A stretch of 20,888 nt of DNA, taken from Chara braunii (taxonomy: Eukaryota; Streptophyta; Charophyceae; Charales; Characeae). The translations under genes were made by a program, and so were the position numbers. Location of the stretch: assembly GCA_003427395.1 (NCBI GenBank), contig BFEA01000536.1, positions 589,546 to 610,433 on the forward strand, written 5' to 3'. Positions 7,532 through 16,591 of the stretch are shown here, piece after piece (position 1 is the stretch's first letter; every line of letters begins with the position of its first letter). The notes beneath the pieces were generated by a model. It saw only the letters and a list, made by a program, of their open reading frames with translations, had not been told where the DNA came from and did no database searches.

Positions 7532-7640
7532 CATAGGCAGAGGAGGTTGGAGCTCGACTTGGATGGCCTCTTTGATCAGAGTACCTGTATGATTGGTGCT
7601 TGGCCGAGTGTGTGCCGTGGAGGGAGGAAGAAATCGGTCT

Positions 7641-7702
7641 CGCTAGTGGTTGAGGATATGAGCTTCCTATGCGCTAGTGGTTGAGGATATGAGCTTCCTG
7701 TC
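7641..7702. repeat. 31-bp tandem duplication
   Basis: The segment cgctagtggttgaggatatg plus agcttcct occurs twice head to tail (7641 and 7672) with only the last bases differing. A recent local duplication. Confidence 0.9.
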
Positions 7703-8186
7703 TGCGAAGCCCAGGTTCCCGCTAATTCCTTTTGCCGCTGGAGGCTGGAGGCTGCCTGATTGAACTTTTGAGGTGCCAACCGACTATCATCACCACACTC
7801 ACTAGAGCTTGCCCTTGGCTCTCCATTAGAGTCTTTCGGGTGACGGGGGTTGCTTGGTGGGTTGCAGAGGAGAAACCTGTTGGGGTGGGTGCAATGAGCA
7901 AGCAGAGTTCTACCAGATTACAAGCTGTTGATTGAGTCTTGGTGTTACAATAGGCCCGCGGGTGTTTGCATGAAACCCGCACCACTTCGGAGGCCGCCGA
8001 TTTCTTTTTTCAATGGCCCCCCTTGCCGCGCGGCGCCTCCAACTTTTTCTTTTGGCAACAAAAACTTTCTGCAAGGCTGTGGCCGTGTACTGGCGGTTTA
8101 AGGGAAACACACCTAACAGTATTGCATTAACCAGGATTTGAATTCGCGATCTATTTATGAACAGTGGCATGTGTATACGTACTGTG
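7703..8186. other. No recognised gene; partial tRNA T-arm-like motif
   Basis: Mixed sequence with short frames only. On the minus strand at about 8145-8134 the bases gaattcaaatcc resemble an internal Pol III B box (tRNA T-loop). A cloverleaf cannot be formed around it: the expected anticodon arm does not pair. It lies about 45 bases downstream of the 3' end of the U6 copy on that strand. Confidence 0.4.
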
Positions 8187-8283
8187 GTGGTCCTTTTCTT
8201 GCTTGAGGTGTGTCATCCTTCTGAGGGGGCCGTGCTAATCTTCTCTGTATCGGTCTAATTTTGATGAATGTCCCGGAGGACAT
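8187..8283 (-). pseudogene. U6 snRNA pseudogene, near full length
   Basis: The minus strand matches most of U6 spliceosomal snRNA. From its 5' end near 8283 it carries a degenerate cap-proximal stem, an A-rich linker, the acagagaag box (in 8240-8246), attagcacgg with the AGC triad, gatgacac, and ends near ggacca at 8187. There are many substitutions elsewhere (for example ccctcagaag where cctgcgcaag is expected). No oligo-T Pol III terminator follows the 3' end and no TATA is evident upstream, so this is most likely a dead retroposed or decayed copy rather than an expressed gene. Confidence 0.8.
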
Positions 8284-8501
8284 GCTGTTATGATCCTGGG
8301 TCGTTCAAGATGCAGAACTCGAATGTGAGACAATGCCATCATTTGTGTCGAAAGAAAGAAGCAGATGAGAGAATGTTGGAATAGAATCAGGAGAAGTGAA
8401 GAAGAAGAAGAAGAAGAAGAAGAAGAACACGGGGATGCTCCGATTTCTCTCTCTTCTCCAACTCAACACCTGATTGCTGCCTCAATTAATCCTCCTCGGC
8501 A
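8284..8501. repeat. Intergenic stretch with (GAA)10 microsatellite
   Basis: Ten perfect GAA units lie at 8398-8427. The rest has no frame or motif I recognise. Confidence 0.8.
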
Positions 8502-8840
8502 CTAATCCTTGTTTAATCGAACAGTCAAGTGAGCGAACAAATAATCAGTGTCTGATGGATCTCTCCTCACTTCTCTTGATAAAAAGAACCCACCCTTAGC
8601 TCCTTCGGCGTGTGCCGAGAAGGACGATGGCGGTTGACACTGTGGCGTGTCGTAGATGGGGGGGGCGGGGGGCGGCGCTTGATGGGGTGTTCGGGGAGTC
8701 GACGCAGGGTAGTAGTGCATGTTGGTGTCTTGCCTCCACGGATGGTATGAGTCTTCGATGTCGTGGACTCCACGTGCATTTGAAGGGGGTTCACGGGAGG
8801 CACGTCGTAGGAGTACGCAGGGTAGTGGGAGCAGCACATG
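8502..8840 (-). pseudogene. Pro/Tyr-rich remnant, possible N-terminus of the Myb/SANT-associated family
   Basis: Two overlapping minus frames each look coding for part of their length. The frame from 8839 reads YPAYSYDVPPVNPLQM, then gives way to the frame from 8837 with EDSYHPWRQDTNMHYYPAS, a Pro-rich stretch, YDTPQCQPPSSF, GGFFLSREVRRDPSDTDYL and a stop at 8502. I associate the Pro/Tyr-rich plus FFLSREVRRDPSDTDYL pattern with the N-terminal part of the same charophyte family whose C-terminal remnant is at 2883-3830, but this is memory-based and uncertain. At least one frameshift is needed. It lies downstream of, and on the same strand as, the Harbinger transposase. Confidence 0.35.
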
Positions 8841-9529
8841 GAATGTCAGCAGCGGCGGATGAGCGGTGTAGGTGTCGCAAGTTTCTTGTGTCGTTCGTCC
8901 ATAGGTTAGACATTGGTGTCATCGCTGGCGAGGGCTGTTTAGCCCACCCTCGCCACTGCTATGATTTGTGTTGTGTTTGAACATGTGAATGCACGAGCGA
9001 CATGGCAAACCAAAAGAAACACTATTCGAATGGAACATGAAAGAATTCTCATTGCAAAGTACCACCGCCACCACAGCGTGCGTGTCATCCACGCTACTGG
9101 AAAAACGGAGATCTAAACATTAAAAAGGAGGCGGCGGACGCGCTTTCGTACACGTCGTTTTCCTATGGTCCCCTGCACCCAGCCTGCGGCACATGACCGA
9201 CCTCGACGAATTGCCCGAGTAACAAAACCCACCGTCGACCCCCATGTCTACCTCCTACCGCACCCCGCGCATCGCAAACGCCCACACCGGGTAGTGCAAA
9301 CGGTCAAGCACAACCTCATGTGCGGCAAGACCGTGGAAGCGGTCGAGGAGGCGATCATCACATGATTGCCACAATGACGACTTCCAATACAACTGCCGCC
9401 AGCCATGTGCCCATCCGCGAGCAATGAAGGCGCTCGGAGCAACGAAGGACATTGGACAAATGTGAAATGTGAGGTGAAACACGGGACAATTCAACCAGGT
9501 GCCGCAACATGTCCAAGCACGACGGCTAA
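8841..9529. other. No recognised gene
   Basis: Short GC-rich frames on both strands without any recognisable domain. The stretch from about 9130 lies 3' of the transposase remnant and may be its untranslated region. A 13-base segment at 9128-9140 is the exact reverse complement of 11166-11178. Confidence 0.4.
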
Positions 9530-11000
9530 TCACATGTGTTTCATGCGCTCCACCAACGACGCCAAGGCATTGCGCAACTCGTATGCCCTGTCCGTCGACG
9601 TCCTCATTGCCACCGGCTGTGGCGGGCGACGAATGTCGAGGTCCACTCGGCGCCGCACTCCGTTCTCATTGATTTCCCACATAAGATTCTCCTCGAAGTC
9701 GATTCGTGCGTTGAGAAGGATGTTGTGCAGAATGCAGACTGCAGTGAGCTTCTGCGGCAGAGTGTCCAGGTTCGTCTTGTGCGTGCGCAAATACAGTCTC
9801 CACATCCCCTTCAGCCTTCCAAACGCCCTCTCCACAGCTCCTCTGGCGACCTTTTGTTTCGTGTCAAACAACTCTTCATCGGGGTGCTGATTGATCCCTC
9901 CATACGACACCACTACCCATGCCCACTGAGGATACACATTGTCGCCAAGGATGCATCCATTCATCTTCACCCCGCCCGACAGCGTAACGGGAGGCCCGCG
10001 AAACACAACAACCCCTCTTGTGTGCGCCTCCACAAACTTGACAGTTGGATGACCCTGATGTTGTGGCAGCTCCCTGAATATCTGACGAACACATCGAGCA
10101 CACGCAAACGAGGTCGACCACCACCTGCCTAATGATGGAGAACCGATGCTTGCAAATTGTAGTTCTGGAGCATTCGCAGGTTTGTCAACGTAGATGTGTG
10201 TGCAGTCCACCGCTCCGTGGCAGTTGGGGAAGCCCTTGTCAGCGAACGCCTGAAGCACTATGTGTTTCCGCACCCGCGCTGACCACAATATCTTGTCCGC
10301 GTACACCCTCAACAAAGTGGCAGTAATATCGCGAACGGCGACGAGTCCCGAAGCTCTGCCGATGCCGAATGATGATGTGTTGTTGTCATATATTTCGCTC
10401 GGCGACGATTTGCTCGGGCTGAAGTGGCTCCCTGTAGAACGTCGCCCGTCGTTGCAGATAAGGTGCACACTCTTCCGTGATCTCCATGAGAAATCTGCGT
10501 GGCATGTGAAGCTTCTCCGGGAAATACTCGTCTGTAGCATCATTGCACACCCACAAATCTTCCCAAGTCTCACCCGTTCTTCGCTTCATCCACCACCGTG
10601 CCATCGCCCGAGGGAGCACACCACACCTGATTGTTGCGCGTAGTTCAACGACGACCTTGGAAGTGCTCACACAGTCCGAAGCGTACCACCCTCTGCACCA
10701 ATAGCATTTGCCTCCGCCTCGAATCGTCGCCTTCATGCGCCCTGCCACTCTCTCCACCTGGCTGCAGATGACGACGGCCAGCGCAGCCGCGACGACAAAT
10801 GTCTTCTCAGTGGGCGTCAATTGTGCTTTGCCATGGGGAGGAAAGCCCTCCATCGCGCTCCCCCAACACCAACCCACCGCCCACACCTTCGCCACCGCAA
10901 CCGACGTCGTCCCCATTGCGCGTTTCGACGACCTCCGATGCACGACGAGCTTCGACGTCACACGTCTCCGCCGACCAGCGCTGCTGTTGGAACCTGCCAC
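9530..11000 (-). pseudogene. PIF/Harbinger (HARBI1-like) transposase, frameshifted
   Basis: DDE transposase of a PIF/Harbinger DNA transposon, which would cut and insert the element in the nucleus. The N-terminal part (about 11000-10386) carries ARWWMKRRTGETWEDLW, a D-x-F-x-x-K-x-x-M-x-R-R-F helix region and LQPEQIVAE. The frame then changes near 10390 to SFGIGRASGLVAVRD, ADKGFPNCHGAVDCTHIYVD (first catalytic Asp), later ILGDNVYP (second Asp) and KVARGAVERAFGRLKGMW (Glu), then AVCILHNILLNA, ending at 9530. The centre (about 10130-10000) is broken: MVVDLVCVCSMCSSD in one frame, GSCHNIRVIQLSSLW in another, where family members usually have H-D-x-R. About a dozen residues are also missing at the 10390 junction. 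All three catalytic residues survive in the DNA, but at least three frame changes make it a dead copy. Confidence 0.88.
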
Positions 11001-11179
11001 GCACCATCACGTCTCATCCCCAGTTTGCGATGTCTGTCTTCGAGTGCGAAAGCCTCCACGAGCAGCCGACAGTCAGCGTTGTCACTCAAGTACGCGTGCA
11101 CATGGTGAATCCGTAGGGGAATCGCCAAGACTGCGCTCAGCACACTGCCCCTTCGATGACCCGCCCGTCCGCCGCCTCT

Positions 11180-11823
11180 CCGTATTGCCCGAGCATGTGC
11201 AAGGGCACTTCTTTGCTAAAAAGCAACGGCCCGGAATGACATATGATACCCTTAGTAGGGAGGCTGTCACGTTTGTTGCCCAAGCTATGCCAGTTACCAC
11301 TTCGTGGCATAAAGATCTGATAAAGGGGAAAAGGTGGAAAGGACGCACCATCTCTGACCAAGTTAAGGCCAAAGATAGTTTGATTCTAACAATGGAGGAA
11401 GGTGGTGCGGAGGAAGTCCCGTATACTGACATCAAATGGGGACTAGAAGAAGAGGAAGACAGTAACGTAGGAAAGAGGAGTACTTACGCTGCTGTTGCAG
11501 CCGGAGGGAGGCCGCAAGGAGGAGGCCGAGGCCGAGGCAGGAATGGCCAGGCCTCAGGTGGCCGAGGACAGGGCGGCCAGGGAGTTGGCGACAACAAGGA
11601 CCGCCAAGCGGGAGGAAGGGGTCAACGTCCCCCATCTAGCCGCCCCCGTTTCAGTCAGTCACCCAGAAGAGGAGGATGGCACCCAGGACGGCCCGAAGGG
11701 CAACCCTGGGAGGACCTAGGAATAGGGCAGAATGTCTGCCATGACCGCGTGGACAAATACCAATGCGTGTTCTGTGGAGACCCCGGGCACATCATCAAAT
11801 TTTGCCCGAAGCATAGGAATTGA
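11180..11823 (+). pseudogene. Ty3/gypsy gag C-terminal fragment with CCHC zinc knuckle
   Basis: A single plus frame reads LPEHVQGHFFAKKQRPGM, TYDTLSREAVTFVAQAMP, KGKRWKGRTISDQVK, IKWGLEEEEDSN and STYAAVAAGG, then a long Gly/Arg/Gln-rich RGG-like region, and ends with a nucleocapsid knuckle CVFCGDPGHIIKFC (C-x2-C-x4-H-x4-C) and a TGA stop at 11821. Gag packages genomic RNA into virus-like particles; the Arg/Gly tract and the knuckle bind nucleic acid. The capsid half upstream is missing, cut at the boundary with the Harbinger remnant. No protease follows: 208 bases later the left LTR of the large element begins. It is not the gag of that element, which lies on the other strand with unrelated sequence. 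Confidence 0.8.
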
Positions 11824-12031
11824 GCTGCATCTGGGCCAGCAAAAGGCAACCGCCGGTAGAGGTAGCAACTGCCCCTACCCTAGGAGTACGTGGAGATGAG
11901 CGTGCGCGCAATACAAAAACTCCCACTCCACGTGTCTCCATGGCAAAGGTTGTTGGCCAGTGCCCCATTAGCTTCCTAGAGACTACTTGTGCTAGAGTCT
12001 CTCTAGGCATTTCCCTCACAGGCTTAGCTAA
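11824..12031. other. Unassigned stretch between gag fragment and left LTR
   Basis: This stands where the last 213 bp of the left LTR should be, judged from the right LTR, but it shows no similarity to 19771-19983. A plus frame continues through it (reading MAKVVGQCPISFLE) into the LTR, but no domain is recognised. The junction at 12021-12036 contains the short near-palindrome ggcttagctaaagcc. Confidence 0.5.
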
Positions 12032-12919
12032 AGCCTACTCTACCCGACTATCCTACCTACAGCTTGTTCACGCAACAGGCTCACTTCGACTCTCGAAGAC
12101 CAATGTACATGACTGTCAACACCATAGCCGATCTCTCTTCATGTACCACGTACGTATCTCATCACCCTCAATCAGACCTTGATTACCCCGCACTGCGCCT
12201 CCTTCCCTGAAGACCACCAGATCGCATGTTGTACCCCCTGGCCCAGCAGCCCGACTATGGCTGCTTGCGCTCCGCTGCCCTGCAGCGCCCCTCCTCACCA
12301 CTACGCGCCCCGTCAGCGCCTTTGGCAGCAACGCAGCATCAAGCGAGAACGCAGCAGCACTTTCGCATTGCCTGCAGAATGCCTGGCCTGGGCTGCCTCA
12401 CTTCTTTTATGGAAGTGGCAGCCTCCTGGATGTTGTGTGTGGCCTGGCTGGAAGCTTCCAGTAGCTTCCGGTTGGGCCTCAGACCCTGTGCCTAGGCCGG
12501 AGACTACAGTTGAGGGTCTGGGCCCTTTTCAGTTGGGCACGGCCTGAGTCTGCGGACTTGGGCTGTTTGCTGCATCTGTGCAGGCAGGGCTCCCAGGCAG
12601 GTGCGTAGGCAGTACTGCTTTTCCAAAGGCCGACGGCCTGCTTCCCAATGTATCGGCCCTGCTTTGTGTGTATGTGCCCAGGCGCAACTGTCAAGGCCTG
12701 GGCCAACTGTATGACGCAGCTTAGTGAGGCTCACGCGTGTACCCAACCAACTGGCGTGCTGCAAGAGCCTAAATACCCACCCACATATGGAAATGTCAAA
12801 TTTTGGCCTCTGACGAATATTCAGGCCCGCCTTCACTTAGGGCGGGCACTCGGCTTGCTGGGGCCTTAGCCCAGAACATGTGATGTCTGATAGGGCCCCT
12901 TGAGGGCTTGTTCCTCACA
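12032..12919 (-). repeat. Left (3') LTR, truncated
   Basis: Matches 19984-20871 of the right LTR across 888 bases, with scattered substitutions and small indels (for example eight extra bases in the right copy near 20333). In element sense it starts tgtgaggaacaagcccc at 12919, immediately after the purine-rich tract, and stops 213 bp short of the terminus found in the right LTR. It carries the small hairpin gcccgcc (12825-12831) with ggcgggc (12841-12847), largely kept in the right copy. Open frames inside are non-coding artefacts. Confidence 0.9.
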
Positions 12920-12934
12920 TTCCATCCCCCTTAG
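12920..12934 (-). promoter_or_regulatory. Polypurine tract (plus-strand primer)
   Basis: In element sense the bases just before the 3' LTR read taagggggatggaa, mostly purine with a G run, abutting tgtgagg. This is the expected position for the primer of plus-strand DNA synthesis. One or two pyrimidines interrupt it. Confidence 0.7.
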
Positions 12935-12960
12935 CTTCTTTTAAAGTCCACTGAGATGCT

Positions 12961-13407
12961 TCATGCTGGTGCCTTCCCCTTCAGTTTCTTCTCATAATCT
13001 GCCACGATCTGAGGAGCTGTCTTAACCATTTCCTCCCTTGAAATCCATCGATCTTCCTTAGGATCAGTGTGATGCCCGAAATGTACTCTGTACTCCCTTG
13101 TAGGTTTAGGAGGTCTTCCCCTACCAGGTGGCTTGGGAACAGGCGTGTCTTTGTGATCCAGGATGTCGTCGACGTCCACGTGGCCATCCATGGTTGGGGG
13201 CAGCATAGATCTCAGTGATGGGAACTGTGCTGTCTCAGCGAAAGGCGCAAGCTTGGAGGCGTGAAAAACAGGGTATGTGCGTAGGTGACCCGGGATGCGA
13301 ATGAAGTACGAGGGACCATCCAAATCATTCCCCACAATGTCTAAGACTTCCCAAGGACCGAAATACAGAGGTATTAGTTTCCTAGAGATCCCAAACTCCT
13401 GTCCCAA
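12961..13407 (-). pseudogene. Integrase C-terminus with chromodomain-like region and AT-hook-like motif
   Basis: Begins within the GPY/F-type module of gypsy integrase: LIPLYFGPWEVLD, then YFIRIPGHLRTYPVFHASKL. After a linker comes HVDVDDILDHK (about residues 76-86), a Pro/Gly/Arg insert PKPPGRGRPPKPT (91-103), and EYRVHF, then DRWISREEMVKTAPQIVADY, resembling a chromodomain split by the insert. GRGRPP is close to the AT-hook core. Chromodomains direct chromovirus integration to marked chromatin, and an AT-hook would add minor-groove binding; both roles are inference. The frame is open to a stop at 12961 and may be one of the better-preserved parts. The upstream link to the integrase core (13408-13637) holds stops and frame changes. 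Confidence 0.8.
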
Positions 13408-13637
13408 CTCACTAGCCTTGACCCAAACACGTTCCCCTACCAGAAATGTGGACTGTCGTCGACGTTTGTTCTCATAAGCAATCAGAGCTTCCTGAGATTC
13501 TTGATGTGTTCAACAGTCTGCTGCAACAGTTTCTCATACTGGACACCAATTCAATGGTTCCAGGAGTTGCAGCAGTTCGGTTTTCGGGCAGGAGGAAGTC
13601 TAGAGCAGATCTAGGTTTCCATCCCAGATGCAGTTGA
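13408..13637 (-). pseudogene. Broken linker between integrase core and C-terminal module
   Basis: Minus-strand frames here are interrupted by stops (ILDTNSMVPG lies on the shadow strand). Short protein-like pieces such as THQESQEALIAYENKRRR and FLVGERVWVKASELG continue towards the C-terminal module, while the region nearer 13600 has stops in the main frame. Confidence 0.6.
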
Positions 13638-14138
13638 TTAGGTGACGCCGGTGGTGCTGTGTACAACATTGTTGTACAGGTTGGCGATGAGAGGTAGTTT
13701 CTCATCCCAGTCATCCTGGTTGGGCTTAATGTAATGCCTCAGTAGATGCTGCACCACACGTTTCATCTGTTCAGCCTGCCCATTTGTTTCGGGATGATTC
13801 CTAGAAGTCATCTGAATCTGGTTGCCCATCTGTTCAGCGGCCTTCTTCCACATCTCGCTTGTGAAACGCACATCTCTATCACTAACGATTGTCTTTGGCA
13901 GTCCAAAATCACGCACCCAGTTATCCACGAATAACTTGCTGACATGTTCAGTCCTAGCGGTCTCCGGCATGGCAATTAGTCTAGCATACTTAGTGAACCT
14001 ATCAACTATGACGAAGATGTGCCTCTTGCCATTCTTGCCGGTGACGAGAGTATCCATGAAGTCCATGGAGATACTCTGCCCTGGGCCAGTAGGAATGGGT
14101 AAGGGCTTAATTAACCCAAGCGGAGCCTGAGTCCGCAA
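13638..14138 (-). pseudogene. Integrase catalytic core (rve domain), D,D35E intact
   Basis: Residues in frame from 14138: PLPIPTGPGQSISMDFMD with Asp 26, HIFVIVDRFTKYARLI, VSDRDVRFTSEMWKKAAEQM with Asp 87, and NHPETNGQAEQMKRVVQHLL with Glu 123, 35 residues after Asp 87. The RNase H-fold catalytic triad that joins element DNA to the chromosome is therefore intact in this segment. The open frame ends at 13638, and its N-terminal zinc domain is in another frame, so a whole integrase cannot be translated. Confidence 0.88.
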
Positions 14139-14553
14139 CTTGTCCCGCTAACAAACTTGACTGTACGTACTTCTTTGCATCGTCTAGCATGTTAGGCCAC
14201 CAGAATCGTTGTACTAGATTAGCACTAGTCTTCTTGTAGCCGAAATGTCCCGTTGCGTCATGACACTCACCTAAGAATAAACTACGCAAAGTCTTCCTAG
14301 ATGGAACACCTAACCTTTTAAACCCTGCCTTTTCAAGAAAGAGTAACCCATCCACCATCACAAACTCGTCAGAAGTGACCTTGTCTTTGGCCTGCAGTTT
14401 GTTGATGATGTCCATCGTGACGGGATCTTCCTTGTAGGCTTCCCCCAAAGATCGAGTCACGTCTTCAGATAAGCCAAATTCAGAAACCAGCGCACCTAGG
14501 TAATCTTCCCTTCTCGACAATGCATCCGCAACCTTGTTGTACTCTCCCTTCAC
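14107..14553 (-). pseudogene. RNase H end and integrase zinc-binding (HHCC) domain
   Basis: Starts with EYNKVADALSRRED, the junction motif between RNase H and integrase. About 80 residues on, the HHCC domain is seen: LFLGECHDATGHFGYKKTS with both His (98 and 103), then LVQRFWWPNMLDDAKKYVQ. The two Cys that should follow are gone: the frame reads QSSLLAGQ and runs off into a shifted C-terminus that ends at 14107. The zinc site is therefore broken. Confidence 0.8.
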
Positions 14554-14559
14554 ATAGTC

Positions 14560-15020
14560 TAGTTTGAAGTCATACTGATCTATGACTTCAATCCAACGTT
14601 TAAGTGCATCGGAGAGAACTAGCTAGGTCTTGATCCACTCGAGGGTCTGATGGTCAGTCCTCAAATAGAAGAACCTACCTAACAGATAGTGTCTCCAGTG
14701 GACAAGTGCCTTGTAGAGAGCATAGAGTTCCCTCTCATAGGTGGACTTTGCCAACTTCTTCGATGGCATCTTTTTGCTCATATACTCGACCGGTCTCAAC
14801 TTTTTCCCTTTCTGCTGAGCCAGCACTGCGACAATGTCATACAGGCTTGCGTCAATGGTAACAACGAATGGCCTCTGCGGGTCAGGCACCATGAGAGCTT
14901 CATGGTGTGTGAGAGCATGCTTCAAACGCTTGAAAGTTGCCTCGCACTCGTCGGTCCAGTCCCATGGTGTGCCAAGTCGAGTTAGATCAGTCAAGGGAGA
15001 TGTAATCGTCCACGCATCCC
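14560..15020 (-). pseudogene. Ty3/gypsy RNase H domain
   Basis: Reads LTDLTRLGTPWDWTDECEATF, FVVTIDASLYDIVAVLAQQ, LRPVEYMSKKMPSKK, STYERELYALYKALVHWRHYL and LRTDHQTLEWIKT, then a stop at 14623 and continued similarity (LKRWIEVIDQYDFKLDYVKG) toward 14545. This nuclease removes the RNA strand during reverse transcription. The Asp of the first strand (VTIDAS) is present. The join to RT at about 15010-15030 has lost roughly 14 residues of the connection and is out of frame. Confidence 0.82.
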
Positions 15021-15887
15021 CAAGAATGATCTGACCTCAGTCACAGACTGGGGTCGTGGCCAGTCACGTATGCTAGCCACCTTTGCATCTTCAAGCCTAA
15101 TCCCATCCGCGGATACTTCATGACCCAAGTACAAGATTCGAGTGCGACCGAAACCGCATTTTTCTGCGTTTTTCTTATACTTGTGTTGTTGAAGGAGGGA
15201 TAGTACTTTGTCTACATGTTGAACATGTTCCTCAACAGTTCTACTAAAGATGAGTATGTCGTCGAGGTACACGACAACGAACTCATCTAAGTAGTCATGG
15301 AAAATCCTATTCATGGCGTGTTGGAATGTACCCGGTGCGTTGCAAAGGCCAAAGGGCATCACCACAAACTCGTACAGACCGTACCTGGTCTGAAATGCGG
15401 TTTTGTGTTGGTCCTCTGGTTTTATGGCAATCTGATGGTAGCCGAATTTTAAGTCTATTGTATAGTACTTACACCCCTGCACCCTATCCAATAGGTTGTC
15501 GATGCGTGGTAGAGGCTCTGCGTTCTTAATGGTGATGACATTGAGGCCTCTATAATCAATGCACATCCTTAGTGTTCCCCCTTTCTTTGGAACAAATAAG
15601 ACTGGTGAGCCAAAGAGGGAGGTGCTAGGCCGAATCCACCCCTTCTCTGTGAGCTCTTTCAGTTGTCGCCGAAGCTCGTCCAACTCGATCGGAGCCATCC
15701 TATAGATTCTCCCCTTAGGTGTTTTGCTACCTGGGAAGGCTGGGATGATCTCTATGGCATGGACAACCTCCCTGTCTACAACTCCTGTAGGCTCCTCGAA
15801 CAGATCGAGGTACTTGGCAACGATGGTCTCTATCTCTGGGGGTGTTTTAACGGCCTCCCCTTTCGCAGAGACATAGACTAAGTACAT
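14991..15887 (-). pseudogene. Ty3/gypsy reverse transcriptase, YLDD present
   Basis: A 298-residue open segment with nearly the whole RT: KTPKGRIYRMAPIELDELRR (about 55-74), WIRPSTSLFGSPVLFVPKK (84-102), LRMCIDYRGLN, AEPLPRIDNLLDRVQG, TIDLKFGYHQI (143-153), FVVMPFGLCNAPGTFQ and VVVYLDDILIFS (204-215) with the catalytic Asp pair, then LYLGHEVSADGIRLED and DWPRPQSVTEVRSFLGM. A residue seems lost before TIDLK, where most gypsy RTs have K-I-D-L. The frame breaks at SFLGM, where the connection should continue. This is the longest intact domain of the element. Confidence 0.9.
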
Positions 15888-15908
15888 TCCTTCCTCTTGG
15901 TTCTGTTT

Positions 15909-16523
15909 CTAATAGTTATAGAAGGCAGATGTGCATAAACACCCATAGGAGTCTATTAACCTACTGGCTTTATACTTTGCCAGTCTAACGGTCCTCCCAT
16001 TACGCAACTCGTGCTTCAACACCTTCTTGTCCCAGTCAAACTGGGGCTTGGCAACCTCGAGGTAGTACATGCCCAACAACATGTCAAAGGGCAAATCGTC
16101 GCTCACCAGGAATGATATCTTATGGTTGATCTCTCCTCCTGGGTAGGAGAACGTGCAGACCACGTCTTTAACGTAGTCCTCCACCATCATGCGCTCTTTG
16201 TTGGCCAAAGTAGATGCTACCGGTCTGCTAAGGCGCTGCACCCGGTCCTTTGGGTGCAGTCTATCAACGCAGTCGCGGCTTATGAAGTTTGGCGTGGAGC
16301 CAATGGCTACGAAGGCGCCGCAGTTGCGACCACCCACACCAACTTCCACAACGAAGTGCTCCCCTCTAGAACCTGTACTCAGTGCCACCCAGGACTCACG
16401 AGAGTCCCTTGCCGACCACTCACCTTGAAGGTCCTCTAAGGTTTCAGACACATCCAACGTACAGAGTAAAGTTGGGTCCGGATGCGTCTGCGGGGTGACT
16501 GAGGAATCAATAGCTTCGGCCAA
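15909..16523 (-). pseudogene. Ty3/gypsy aspartic protease region, catalytic motif lost
   Basis: The frame from 16523 contains HFVVEVGVGGRNCGAFVAIG, STPNFISRDCVDRL and, further on, DDLPFDMLLGMYYLEVAKPQ and FDWDKKVLKH. Position and surrounding residues identify the retropepsin that matures gag-pol, but the expected D-T/S-G is AIG at residues 73-75, so the catalytic Asp is missing. It ends at a stop at 15909, one short gap upstream of RT. Residues before the protease (about 1-55) are the usual unstructured pol N-terminus. Confidence 0.8.
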
Positions 16524-16591
16524 CTCTTGAAACGGGGAGGGTACATCACCCGCTTCAACGAGAGTAGAAGCAGCTACAACTTCTATCGGCC

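Noticed and set aside
8134-8200. Methionine tRNA on the minus strand with a ttcataa anticodon loop
   Set aside because: The anticodon stem and acceptor stem do not pair; only the T-loop resembles a tRNA.
9536-10132. 198-residue plus-strand frame
   Set aside because: Antisense shadow of the Harbinger transposase, which carries recognisable conserved motifs on the minus strand.
10708-11179. N-terminal part of the long plus-strand frame leading into gag
   Set aside because: Antisense to the transposase N-terminus; gag-like residues begin only at about 11180.
12179-12869. Several frames on both strands in the left LTR, and their equivalents at 20135-20870
   Set aside because: The same sequence occurs as the two LTRs of one element; frames differ between the copies and show no domain.
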